Origin: a virus
Length of the DNA stretch: 37,322 nt
Reading direction: 5' to 3' (one strand)
IMG/VR virus record: IMGVR_UViG_3300008266_000192
Span: 1 to 37,322 of that record
A program made the position numbers and the translations under genes. This document shows, piece by piece, positions 1 to 6,052 of the stretch; position 1 is the first letter of the stretch; each line of letters begins with the position of its first letter. The notes beneath the pieces are model-generated. The model did no database searches and was not told the DNA's origin. It saw nothing but the letters and a program-made list of their open reading frames with translations.

Positions 1-114
1 ACCGATGCTGAGCATCTGCGTCCGTGCGGTGGACTGCAGGTTGTCGATGTTGTCGGCAATCTGGTCAAAGAGCGAAGTGTCAAGATTGAACTTCTGGGTG
101 AATGTGGTGGACAT
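1..114 (-). CDS. Phage protein of unknown function, N-terminal 38 residues only
   Basis: The reading frame begins with ATG at 114-112 on the minus strand and is open to the left window edge, so only the first 38 residues are visible. They start MSTTFTQKF and form a polar, probably helical segment with a hydrophobic spacing (LFDQIADNIDNL) typical of an amphipathic helix. No clear Shine-Dalgarno sequence precedes the start; the nearest purine stretch lies farther upstream. It is the last visible member of the minus-strand cluster and follows the 58-residue gene after an 88-base gap that contains one copy of the CCCTTCTT intergenic element. Function is unknown. Confidence 0.55.
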   Translation of the reverse strand, partial: MSTTFTQKFNLDTSLFDQIADNIDNLQSTARTQMLSIG

Positions 115-202
115 AATTTATGTACCTATGCTTTCTGTGATTATTGGTGATTAGTGTGTTTTTCGGGCAAGAAGCCCTTCTTTTTCAAGCTACCAGAAAA
201 GG

Positions 203-379
203 TTAGATCTCTGGTGCGGTGAAAGGCTTGTTTGCCTTGTCAGAGTTGAGTCCATCAACGAATGCATCCTTGAGATCCTTGGTCTTGTTGACCGTTTTCT
301 TTGGTGCAGTCTTGACGACTCGGAAGGTGGAACCAGTCAACTTACCAAGTCCACGAACTGTTTTATCCATGATTGCCAT
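203..379 (-). CDS. Small basic phage protein, 58 aa, unknown function
   Basis: An ATG at 379-377 is preceded by AGGAGAAA at good spacing, which fixes the start. The 58-residue product begins MAIMDKTVRGLGKL and is rich in Lys and Thr, with the run TAPKKTVNKTKDLKDAF in the middle, so it is soluble and basic. It has no recognisable domain. It lies between the partial gene at the window edge and a pair of membrane peptides, all on the same strand. A roughly 180-base AT-rich gap upstream contains a 10-bp inverted repeat (499-508 with 536-545), which suggests separate transcriptional control. Confidence 0.7.
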   Translation of the reverse strand: MAIMDKTVRGLGKLTGSTFRVVKTAPKKTVNKTKDLKDAFVDGLNSDKANKPFTAPEI

Positions 380-498
380 ATTTTCTCCTATTGTGTTTAT
401 GGGTGATTATATTTCTATGTTTATTTTTTTATACTTCATCTCCAGAATCGAATATATAAAATATTTGTTCTATGAGATCGAAGAACCAATGAAGCATG

Positions 499-545
499 TT
501 TCACCCCCTTTGCCCTTCTTTTCTGGATGGACATTGGGGGTGAAA
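499..545. other. 10-bp perfect inverted repeat between small genes
   Basis: TTTCACCCCC at 499-508 pairs perfectly with GGGGGTGAAA at 536-545. The loop holds one copy of the CCCTTCTT element. It lies just downstream of the 40-residue membrane peptide gene (minus strand). No T-tract follows, so it is a hairpin of unknown use rather than a clear terminator. Confidence 0.5.
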
Positions 546-556
546 ACATTGTTGAA

Positions 557-679
557 TCACCAGTTAGTCGGGTGATTGTAACGAGCATTTGATCTCCTGA
601 GCTTTTGATCATACAGGTAGATGTATGCTGTTACCATAACCGCGTAGCAAGTGACGAATCCGAGTAGGAATGCTAACAT
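557..679 (-). CDS. Small single-span membrane protein, 40 aa
   Basis: The gene starts at ATG 679-677, overlapping the stop of the upstream peptide gene in a TAATG arrangement, which implies translational coupling. The product begins MLAFLLGFVTCYAVMVTAY, a single hydrophobic span of about 20 residues, followed by a basic polar tail (KLRRSNARYNH) that should face the cytoplasm. It is too short for a known domain. Tiny membrane proteins in such clusters are often superinfection-exclusion or lysis accessory proteins, but nothing here decides that. Confidence 0.65.
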   Translation of the reverse strand: MLAFLLGFVTCYAVMVTAYIYLYDQKLRRSNARYNHPTNW

Positions 680-771
680 TATTTACCTCGTTTCTTTTTG
701 CCGGCTAGCAACCACAAGAAGGCAAAAGCCACTGTGGTTACAACTGTACTGATAGTGACTTTTTTGTTCAT
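679..771 (-). CDS. Small membrane peptide, 30 aa
   Basis: The start ATG at 771-769 overlaps the stop TGA of the preceding 98-residue gene (ATGA), and its own stop overlaps the next start (TAATG). The gene therefore sits in a tightly coupled string. The product has a short N-terminal basic stretch (MNKK), a hydrophobic segment ending FAFLWLLAG, and a basic tail (KKKRGK). This is a typical topology for a single-span peptide with both ends positively charged. Function is unknown. Confidence 0.6.
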   Translation of the reverse strand: MNKKVTISTVVTTVAFAFLWLLAGKKKRGK

Positions 772-1064
772 ACAGGTGTGTTCTCCATGATCCATGCTTG
801 CATCATATGGCTGTGCATTTCAACAATTTTTTTGGCTTGTTCGAAACTTGCACATGGGTATGTGTAGTTGTGATGGTCGGATGAATCACCAGTAGGTGAC
901 TGGATACTGAACTCGATGTAGCACCTGCCACTTGACACGTGATTGTGTGCTACATAGGATGAGTACATACCTTTTGGAAGGCTGTATCCACTACGGTTGT
1001 ATGCGATGAAACCATATGCCTGAGCATCTGGGGTTTCGTAGGTTACTTGTTCTACTTGCATCAT
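768..1064 (-). CDS. Hypothetical phage protein, 98 aa
   Basis: The start codon at 1064-1062 overlaps the stop of the upstream 38-residue membrane peptide (ATGA), with AAAGGA in reach. The product begins MMQVEQVTYETPDAQ. It has a mixed beta-like N-terminal half, with aromatic residues and a GRCYIEFSIQ stretch, and an alpha-helical C-terminal tail (FEQAKKIVEMHSHMMQAW). No signal peptide or membrane span is present. It resembles small orphan phage proteins, and I do not recognise a family. It is co-transcribed with membrane peptides on both sides. Confidence 0.7.
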   Translation of the reverse strand: MMQVEQVTYETPDAQAYGFIAYNRSGYSLPKGMYSSYVAHNHVSSGRCYIEFSIQSPTGDSSDHHNYTYPCASFEQAKKIVEMHSHMMQAWIMENTPV

Positions 1065-1177
1065 TTGTTTTCCTTTGGCTTAGTGTCAATGAAAAGGGCG
1101 GTACCAATCACACCAATGGCGATTGTTATCATCCAAATCAGGTTGCTGATGATGTTTGCTGCGATTATTTTCTTCAT
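1061..1177 (-). CDS. Small single-span membrane protein, 38 aa
   Basis: I place the start at ATG 1177-1175 because GAAGGAGC lies at good spacing upstream; an in-frame ATG at 1249 lacks such a site and would overlap the upstream gene. The product is MKKIIAAN followed by a hydrophobic span of about 22 residues (ending GVIGTALFI) and a charged tail (DTKPKENK). It begins one base after the stop of the 53-residue coiled-coil gene and ends overlapping the 98-residue gene, so all three form one coupled operon. Confidence 0.65.
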   Translation of the reverse strand: MKKIIAANIISNLIWMITIAIGVIGTALFIDTKPKENK

Positions 1178-1178
1178 G

Positions 1179-1340
1179 TTATTTTGCTCCTTCTTCGAGT
1201 TGCTTGATACGGTCGTGCAACATGTGGATGATGTTGCCATGCTTTTCAACGATGGTCGTCAAGGTCTTGATGGTTTCCAAGATGCCCTTGTCAAATTCGA
1301 GGTGCTTGATCTCCCGCTGGACAATTCCTGCTTCTGACAT
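1179..1340 (-). CDS. Small coiled-coil protein, 53 aa
   Basis: ATG at 1340-1338 is preceded by AAAGGAGAAAC, a strong ribosome site. The 53-residue product has a heptad-like pattern of Ile, Leu and Val (ILETIKTLTTIVEKHG through MLHDRIKQLEEG), predicting a short coiled coil. Arg9 is encoded by CGG, an in-frame sense use of a codon that is otherwise absent from the right arm of this window. The gene heads an operon with the 38-, 98-, 30- and 40-residue genes. It follows a leader containing a promoter, a palindrome and a terminator-like hairpin. Confidence 0.65.
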   Translation of the reverse strand: MSEAGIVQREIKHLEFDKGILETIKTLTTIVEKHGNIIHMLHDRIKQLEEGAK

Positions 1341-1366
1341 GTTTCTCCTTTGTGGTTGTGTTTCTA

Positions 1367-1395
1367 AAATAAAAAAAGGGATAAACCCTTCTTTT
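1367..1395 (-). terminator. Terminator-like hairpin directly upstream of the 53-aa gene
   Basis: On the minus strand AAAAGAAGGG, a 5-base loop and CCCTTTTTTT form a hairpin (one G-U pair) ending in a T-rich tract. It lies between the candidate promoter at 1506-1534 and the gene starting at 1340. It could therefore be an attenuator in the leader as well as a terminator of upstream transcription. Confidence 0.5.
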
Positions 1396-1483
1396 ACAAG
1401 TGGTTTAGAAGTTTTGGTGCCCCGTTATCAACTTTGCTTCGGTGGGGCAAACCGCCAGTGTTCTTAGGTGTTGACTACCCTTA

Positions 1484-1534
1484 CCTAGGTATACCTAGGA
1501 TCTGAAGTATCACAAGATCACGTATTGATCCCAA
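1484..1534 (-). promoter_or_regulatory. Candidate promoter with 16-bp palindromic operator
   Basis: On the minus strand TTGGGA (1534-1529) and GATACT (1511-1506) are separated by exactly 17 bases. GATACT is preceded by TGT, giving an extended -10. The perfect palindrome CCTAGGTATACCTAGG at 1484-1499 lies at the expected transcription start, an ideal operator position. The downstream leader of about 160 bases also holds a TGCCCC/GGGGCA stem (1418-1449) and the terminator-like hairpin. The next gene starts at 1340. Confidence 0.5.
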
Positions 1535-1570
1535 CCTAATGATTGGGTACTTCTCTTGCGCACAACATCT

Positions 1571-1894
1571 TTATGACTTGCTTTTGTCAATGATTGCGTC
1601 AATGGCAATGAGCTCAGCCAAATGGTCTTTTGCTACAGTGGTGAATGCACCTTCGGTCATTTGGAACAGCCAATCTGCAGCTTTATCAAGTCTGTTGTAG
1701 CCCTTGAAGATCTGCACATAGGTGCTGTCATTGTCCGGAAGATCGTACTGCACTGTGACGCGCATAGCCATCTTCTTGTGAAGCTGACCATTTTGTTCGA
1801 CATCACCTTGTTCCACAGTGAAATGACCACCGATGAAATCCATGATGCAAACGTACTTGAAGGTATCCAGTAGGATACGGTTGGTGAATGACAT
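1571..1894 (-). CDS. Hypothetical phage protein, 107 aa
   Basis: The start ATG overlaps the stop of the upstream zinc-knuckle gene (TAATG at 1892-1896), so the two are translationally coupled. The product begins MSFTNRILLDTFKY. It has a central beta-rich region (MRVTVQYDL to YVQIFKGYN) and a helical C-terminal half (DKAADWLFQM to LIAIDAIIDKSKS). There is no membrane span or recognised motif. Length and composition fit the many small cytoplasmic proteins in phage early regions. A noncoding leader of about 230 bases lies downstream, before the next operon. Confidence 0.65.
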   Translation of the reverse strand: MSFTNRILLDTFKYVCIMDFIGGHFTVEQGDVEQNGQLHKKMAMRVTVQYDLPDNDSTYVQIFKGYNRLDKAADWLFQMTEGAFTTVAKDHLAELIAIDAIIDKSKS

Positions 1895-2151
1895 TACGAG
1901 ACTCCAATCTCATCTTCTTCGTCTTTACCGAAGAGTTTGTTCCAACACTCTGGGTGAGTGCCACTGATGATGATTTCTCGTTGCTCAGCTGTGAGATACG
2001 GAAATGCATCTTGAGCATAGAGACCTGACTGATAACTATTCAAGTCACTGACATTCAATTGGATGAAACTGGTTTCACCGCAATGAAAGCAACGCTTACA
2101 AATCGTTTCAGCCTGAGCACCTGCTCGAGTGAAATTGTATTGCTTGGACAT
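1894..2151 (-). CDS. Small zinc-knuckle phage protein, 85 aa
   Basis: AAGGAGAAAAC precedes the ATG at 2151-2149. The product has a CxxCxxC cluster at residues 18-24 (ICKRCFHCG) and a second site around H66-x2-C69-W in SGTHPECW, so it probably binds one zinc. The middle (QDAFPYLTAEQREIIISG) matches, from memory, a small-protein family common in actinobacterial and other phages with the pattern Q-x-FP-x-L-x4-RE-x3-SG. Its biochemical role is unknown. It is the first gene of a two-gene unit and lies just behind a strong hairpin terminator. Confidence 0.7.
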   Translation of the reverse strand: MSKQYNFTRAGAQAETICKRCFHCGETSFIQLNVSDLNSYQSGLYAQDAFPYLTAEQREIIISGTHPECWNKLFGKDEEDEIGVS

Positions 2152-2179
2152 GTTTTCTCCTTATGGTTGTATTTCTAAA

Positions 2180-2238
2180 ACAAAAAACAAGAAGGGCCAC
2201 CTACGGCGCAACCAAAGTGCCAATAGGTGACCCTTCTT
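2180..2238 (-). terminator. Strong hairpin plus T-tract, 15-bp stem
   Basis: On the minus strand AAGAAGGGTCACCTA (2238-2224) pairs with TAGGTGGCCCTTCTT (2203-2189), with one G-T wobble, followed by GTTTTTTG. This is a textbook Rho-independent terminator. It ends only about 30 bases before the start codon of the 85-residue gene and about 35 bases after the stop of the 54-residue gene, leaving little room for a new promoter. Confidence 0.7.
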
Positions 2239-2272
2239 TTCCAGGAGGGACGCACGAACTTACATCACCAAG

Positions 2273-2437
2273 CTATCTCCAAGAACCTTCCTGGATGATG
2301 CTGGTGATGACTTGTGGAGTGTCAATGTAGAAGTCACCAACTGGTGAGATCCAACTGACAAGACCGATGTTTTCTTTGGCAACCTGGATTGCCCGAAACG
2401 CCACATCAAGCGATTCGATTGCTTTTGCAACTGGCAT
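2273..2437 (-). CDS. Hypothetical phage protein, 54 aa
   Basis: AAAGGAGAAAGTA precedes the ATG at 2437-2435. The 54-residue product begins MPVAKAIESLDVAF, a helix, followed by a short beta-like segment (GLVSWISPVGDFYID) and another helix (TPQVITSIIQEGSW). There is no membrane span and no known family. Arg15 is encoded by CGG. It is an isolated single-gene unit with hairpin structures both upstream (2526-2590) and downstream (2180-2238). Confidence 0.6.
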   Translation of the reverse strand: MPVAKAIESLDVAFRAIQVAKENIGLVSWISPVGDFYIDTPQVITSIIQEGSWR

Positions 2438-2525
2438 TACTTTCTCCTTTGTTTGTGGTGGAAGAACCCTTCTTTTCCAGCTAAGATTTAGAAGCTATAA
2501 TAAAAAATAACTTTTAACTATAGTT

Positions 2526-2590
2526 CTAAAATAAAAAAGTCAGATAGTCCACATACTCTGGTATCGGCCGGATCAGCAGCATGTGGACTA
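2526..2590 (-). terminator. Terminator-like hairpin, 10-bp perfect stem
   Basis: TAGTCCACAT at 2545-2554 pairs perfectly with ATGTGGACTA at 2581-2590. On the minus strand the stem is followed by TCTGACTTTTTTATTTT and then a TTTTAGAA box. It lies upstream of the 54-residue gene, repeating the pattern hairpin, T-tract, TTTTAGAA, gene. Confidence 0.55.
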
Positions 2591-2715
2591 CCCTAGTCAA
2601 TGAATTCAGTGGTTACTGAGACACAGGCACATTGACTTGCCCTAACATTCAGTGGTCTTCGCTGGTAAAGCAGGAGTTTGTTGTCCTGCCGCAAAGGCTG
2701 TTTGTTACTCTAGAA
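2591..2715. other. Noncoding structured gap between 54-aa gene and SSB-like gene
   Basis: The noncoding stretch 2438-2780 holds the hairpins listed separately. This middle part also shows short inverted repeats: GCAGGA/TCCTGC around 2666-2687 and CATTGACT/AGTCAATG (loop about 30 bases). Only tiny ORFs without ribosome sites occur. I looked for a tRNA cloverleaf and found none. Confidence 0.4.
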
Positions 2716-2763
2716 GAAAAGGGGAAACCCCCCCAGCAATCCCAAACGGGACTACTGAGGGGG
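2716..2763 (-). terminator. Terminator downstream of the SSB-like gene
   Basis: On the minus strand CCCCCTCAGTAGTCCC (2763-2748) pairs imperfectly with GGGATTGCTGGGGGGG (2743-2728) across a 4-base loop. It is followed by TTTCCCCTTTTCTTC. It begins 18 bases after the stop codon of the SSB-like gene, as expected for its transcript end. Confidence 0.65.
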
Positions 2764-2780
2764 CAGGACTGACGCTCAGG

Positions 2781-3194
2781 TCAGAAGGGCAAATCCTCAC
2801 CCTCGACCTGAACCTCACGGGCCTTCTTTGCCAACAGGTTATTGGCAAACTTGCGGGCAGCCTCCGTGATGACGACCTCACCCTGCTCTGGGAGAGGTTC
2901 AGCGTCAGGAGCGTCCACGGTGAGGTTACCACCCCAGAACACCTGCTTGCGTGGGAACTTGAGTTCCTGCACGAAGCCCGCCTTATCGACATAGGTGGTT
3001 TGCACCTTGCCGAAAGACACGGTGTCAAAGGTGACCCGCATGCCTGGGACAATCCCACCGACCTGGGAGTTGAGCACCCAAGCCCAGTAACGGATGTCGT
3101 CCGTCTCGTTGAGGCTCCTGAGCCCCACTGAGGTTGACTTCGGGCCTGGGGTGTTCAAACCCACTACCGCGAAGGTATTGCTGAGAGTTGCCAT
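2781..3194 (-). CDS. Probable single-stranded DNA-binding protein, 137 aa
   Basis: I place the start at ATG 3194-3192, behind GAAAGGAG; a longer in-frame extension has no ribosome site and reads through the leader. Residues 48-90 look like a beta-barrel core (GMRVTFDTVSFGKV then QELKFPRKQVFWGG). The protein ends EVQVEGEDLPF, which matches the acidic C-terminal tip (D-D-D-I/L-P-F type) by which SSB proteins recruit replication partners. That tip and the size are the main evidence, and the OB fold itself is inferred. The gene is markedly more GC-rich than its neighbours and uses CGG (Arg53). It has its own terminator and a long leader with two CCCTTCTT copies. Confidence 0.45.
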   Translation of the reverse strand: MATLSNTFAVVGLNTPGPKSTSVGLRSLNETDDIRYWAWVLNSQVGGIVPGMRVTFDTVSFGKVQTTYVDKAGFVQELKFPRKQVFWGGNLTVDAPDAEPLPEQGEVVITEAARKFANNLLAKKAREVQVEGEDLPF

Positions 3195-3398
3195 GATGGC
3201 GAACTCCTTTCTGCCAGAGAACTGGCGTTGGTTGCGGAGTGGCGGAATACCACCCCTTCTTTTCCAGCCCAAGCCCGTTAGAGGACTTGAGCCAAGAAAC
3301 CCTTCTTTGAACGCACCAAACAGGACCCGTGCGCAAAGGTCACAAACATCGTTTAGAAGCCTAGAGTTGAAGCCAGCCTTCACCCGCAGGGTTTAGAA
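3195..3398 (-). other. Long leader of the SSB-like gene
   Basis: This roughly 200-base GC-rich gap carries two TTTAGAAGC boxes (3352-3360, 3392-3400) and two CCCTTCTT elements (3254-3261, 3300-3307), all in one orientation. I see no convincing sigma70 promoter and no credible ORF other than a poor N-terminal extension of the SSB-like gene. It is a good place to look for phage-polymerase promoters. Confidence 0.4.
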
Positions 3399-3442
3399 GC
3401 AGACAGTAGTACTTATTATTATAATAAATACTAGCTGCCTGC
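3399..3442. repeat. Long imperfect inverted repeat over the polymerase stop codon
   Basis: The arms 3399-3419 and 3421-3442 are nearly complementary (two mismatches and one extra base over about 21 pairs) and include the TAG stop of the 873-residue gene at 3431-3433. No T-tract follows on the minus strand, so it may protect or process the 3' end of the mRNA rather than terminate transcription by the usual mechanism. Confidence 0.55.
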
Positions 3443-6052
3443 AACTAAACGCGTGTACGCACGGATGAACCAGTCAACTGGCAACTGGTTGATGGATGGA
3501 TCAACAGCAAAGAGCCACTTATCCCAGTTTGCACGTGGGTTAGCCTTCTTGGCAATGAAGCTCTGACGGTACAGCCTGAGCACCTTGCGATCAGTGGCTT
3601 CCTCTCCATACATCTCATCGGACTTAGCCAGCATCTTGACCAGCTTGCTAGCCCAGAGCTTACTTGGGTTGGTTGCCCTCATGAGCTCCATAATGGTGTT
3701 GAACTCACCTGGGGTAGCCTTGAGCTCTTCTGAGCTGAACTCCATGGCTGCAATTGCTTCTGGCATAACCATTTCGTTATTAGCCCACTCAAGGAGCTCT
3801 GCAAAGGCAGTACGGACAATGGTCTCACGGGTGAGCATGAGTTCCATCATCATGGATTCTTGCTTTGAGGCAATGTGCTCCATAAAGCCATACTTTGCTG
3901 CCGTCTTTGGCTGGATCCTGGTATCAGCCCAGTAGTAGTCCATCTTACCGTTGTTAGCAACCAACCAACGCTTGATCCCCTTGTAATAATCCTCGTTGGA
4001 GTCAGAGATCAAGGACATGTCGACTGCATCTGCCAGACCCTGTTGGACAGCATCAATGATCTGCTCGTTAGACACCAGCTGAACTTTGATATAGCTATCC
4101 GTGACAGCATAGGTAAGCATCTTGGGCAATACCGTTGAACCAGTACCACCTGGGAGCTTCTCGATAGACAGACGGACACGTTGCTCGTCATCTGGACCGA
4201 ATTGGCTTCCAACCGTCAGGCTGGACACACCAGGCAGCTCTTTGTAACGGTACCTGATAGTGCAATTATTAATGAGGTCAGACAACTGTGGAACCTTTGC
4301 CCGCAGCTGATCCTCATTGACCATTGGCACTTGACCGTAGGTGTGAAACGCATTACCAACTTCCTTGTCGGAAACTGGGATCATACTCCATTCACCAGAG
4401 TCGTTTGGGTTACGCAGCAAGAATGCCTTGAGTGCTACGTTACCAGTGCTATCCACAACCCTGCGAATCATCACGTTGATGGTGTCGTCAAGGTCATAGC
4501 CACCATGGTTGGTGTAGTTCTCGATGAAGAACTCAGTTGGTACCACAAAGCAGTGGGTCTTGTGGTGGTAGAACCCTTGGCCCTTGTCCTTAGGCAGCTT
4601 GTAGCCGAATACCTCAAGAGCATCTCGAGTCATGATGTGAGCACGGTATGCGTATGGGACTGGGAACCAAGTGCCATTGTTGGTTGCCTTGTAAGTGAGG
4701 CCATATGGCACAACCCGGTTGTTCTTGTCAATCACACCGAACATGCGTCCAAAGCCGTTTGCCTTGAGGTACATGAGCAGCTGGCTAACGTCGATGCCCA
4801 ACCCTGCTTCTGCCAGACGCTTGCCCAACTGGTCGATGCTCTTGATCATGGATGGCTTGTCCTTGATGTCATCATCCAGGTGTTCGGTCATACCAGTGTT
4901 ATCAATTACCGTCTGGACCCAGTCGTTCTGGTCAATCTTGTTCGTCTTGATGTCGGCAACCATCTTGGTGACAGCTTCCTGCATAGACGTAAGCAGTAGG
5001 GCTGGGTCAACCAAGCCAGCTACATTCTTGTAGATGGACATGGTCAGGTCATCGGACTTGAGTGGCAGACGACCATAGCTTGGCTCGATAGTAGCCCAGT
5101 AGAACCCATTGGTCTTGAGTTCAGCCTTCACGTTTGGCGTAAAGGTCCTGATATCAAAGCCATGCATCTGCTCATCTGGTACGATGATTGCGTTACCCTT
5201 GATCAGTCCGTGCGGAGTAAGTGCACGCAGAGATACGATAACCATCTTACCTTCGTCAATCTGGCTGACCTTGTCTTGCATCCAGTCAATAGAGGCATTC
5301 GGGTTGTTCAAGAACATCTGCATAGCCATGCTACGGCTGATTGCACTGATACCGTCAACTGCCTTCTCATCCAACCCAATCTCGTCTGGGTTTATGATCT
5401 GGATGTTGAGCTCGTCTGAGTACATGAATGCACTGGTCTGACGCACAAACTCCTGAGCACGCTTGATGAACTTCTTGCTGTTGCCGATGATGAATCCAGC
5501 CTGTTCCAGAGCATCGAGCCATCCATTGTTGCCCTTGATCATCAAGTTGAACTGGTGGCTTGCGTTGGACCAGCGGATTGCTACCTTCTTGTCGGTGGCT
5601 GGGTTGTATGCACCAAGTGGGCCCTCCATACCAACCTTGTTGTCCATAACCCTACGAACTTCCAGACGGTATCCCTGTGGGAAGAACCTGTCCAGCAGCG
5701 CAAAGCTGTAGACTCCGTTGTTGAACTGCTCATCAACAGTATCCCTGCTCATGAGCGGTACGTTAGTGGCAACCCGGATCAAATCCGAATTACCAATCCT
5801 GACCATGCCGTGAAACATGGTGTTTACCTCCTCTGTGGTTGTTGTTTGTGGTTCCACTGAATTACCTCCTGTGGTTGTTGGTGTTTCTGGCTTTGGGTTG
5901 TTTTCCATGGGTGGCTCCTCCTTTGGTGGCGTTGTCCTGATTACACCCGACTTACCTTCAGCTTTGAGCATGTTTGCCAGCTCAATGCTGCTTTCTGCTT
6001 GAACTTCGAACCAATCATCGGTTCCGTTCAGCTTGAAGTAGTATGTCTTCAT
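3431..6052 (-). CDS. Candidate two-barrel single-subunit RNA polymerase (YonO/RDR-like), 873 aa
   Basis: The length is close to YonO, the SPbeta-phage DNA-dependent RNA polymerase (about 900 residues), and the order of landmarks follows eukaryotic RDR/QDE-1 enzymes. These are VDGISAIS at 232-239 (RDR motif DG-x-G-x-IS), GLIKG at 282-286 followed by FDIRTF at 299-304 (compare KG... and IR-x-S), FPVPYAYRAHI at 463-473, and GGYDLDDT at 517-524. The last aligns with the GGDLDGD catalytic loop of the double-psi barrel, but the third Asp position is Thr and the Gly is Asp. Residues 1-38 are a small extra domain and 40-78 a Pro/Thr/Glu linker. AGGAGG precedes the ATG at 6052, and internal starts at residues 49, 66 and 79 also have strong ribosome sites. 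CGG codes for Arg93 and Arg446. The family assignment rests on motif reading only. Confidence 0.5.
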   Translation of the reverse strand: MKTYYFKLNGTDDWFEVQAESSIELANMLKAEGKSGVIRTTPPKEEPPMENNPKPETPTTTGGNSVEPQTTTTEEVNTMFHGMVRIGNSDLIRVATNVPLMSRDTVDEQFNNGVYSFALLDRFFPQGYRLEVRRVMDNKVGMEGPLGAYNPATDKKVAIRWSNASHQFNLMIKGNNGWLDALEQAGFIIGNSKKFIKRAQEFVRQTSAFMYSDELNIQIINPDEIGLDEKAVDGISAISRSMAMQMFLNNPNASIDWMQDKVSQIDEGKMVIVSLRALTPHGLIKGNAIIVPDEQMHGFDIRTFTPNVKAELKTNGFYWATIEPSYGRLPLKSDDLTMSIYKNVAGLVDPALLLTSMQEAVTKMVADIKTNKIDQNDWVQTVIDNTGMTEHLDDDIKDKPSMIKSIDQLGKRLAEAGLGIDVSQLLMYLKANGFGRMFGVIDKNNRVVPYGLTYKATNNGTWFPVPYAYRAHIMTRDALEVFGYKLPKDKGQGFYHHKTHCFVVPTEFFIENYTNHGGYDLDDTINVMIRRVVDSTGNVALKAFLLRNPNDSGEWSMIPVSDKEVGNAFHTYGQVPMVNEDQLRAKVPQLSDLINNCTIRYRYKELPGVSSLTVGSQFGPDDEQRVRLSIEKLPGGTGSTVLPKMLTYAVTDSYIKVQLVSNEQIIDAVQQGLADAVDMSLISDSNEDYYKGIKRWLVANNGKMDYYWADTRIQPKTAAKYGFMEHIASKQESMMMELMLTRETIVRTAFAELLEWANNEMVMPEAIAAMEFSSEELKATPGEFNTIMELMRATNPSKLWASKLVKMLAKSDEMYGEEATDRKVLRLYRQSFIAKKANPRANWDKWLFAVDPSINQLPVDWFIRAYTRLVAGS

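Larger units (their letters stand above)
175..3307 (-). repeat. Intergenic repeat family, plus-strand consensus CCCTTCTTTTCCAG
   Basis: The octamer CCCTTCTT occurs at 175-182, 513-520, 1386-1393, 2231-2238, 2467-2474, 3254-3261 and 3300-3307. All seven copies lie between genes and in the same orientation relative to the minus-strand genes (read there as AAGAAGGG). Three copies (2231, 2467, 3254) continue identically as TTCCAG, and the others are degenerate. Several copies form one arm of a hairpin. The span given covers the family, not a continuous element. Possible roles are promoter elements, RNA-processing sites or start-associated signals like those known in some mycobacteriophages; none is shown. 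Confidence 0.7.
1362..3400. repeat. TTTAGAAGC / TTCTAAAA box family in minus-strand intergenic gaps
   Basis: TTTAGAAGC is found at 2488-2496, 3352-3360 and 3392-3400, with TTTAGAAGT at 1404-1411. The opposite orientation TTCTAAAA is found at 1362-1369, 2173-2180 and 2524-2531, each time directly after a hairpin T-tract and 20-100 bases upstream of a start codon (minus-strand view). All copies are intergenic. The span covers the family. A role as promoter or processing box, possibly for the phage polymerase, is only an inference. Confidence 0.55.

Noticed and set aside
219-575. Plus-strand ORF of 118 residues
   Set aside because: It runs opposite to the 58-residue gene and through an inverted repeat; it has no ribosome site.
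1396-1570. Possible tRNA gene in the noncoding leader
   Set aside because: A TGCCCC/GGGGCA stem and other pairings exist but no T-loop, anticodon arm or acceptor geometry can be drawn on either strand.
2652-3131. Plus-strand ORF of 159 residues
   Set aside because: It is antisense to the SSB-like gene and its terminator; long antisense ORFs are expected in GC-rich DNA.
4181-4999. Plus-strand ORF of 272 residues
   Set aside because: It is antisense to the polymerase-like gene, has no ribosome site and a composition typical of a reverse-frame shadow.
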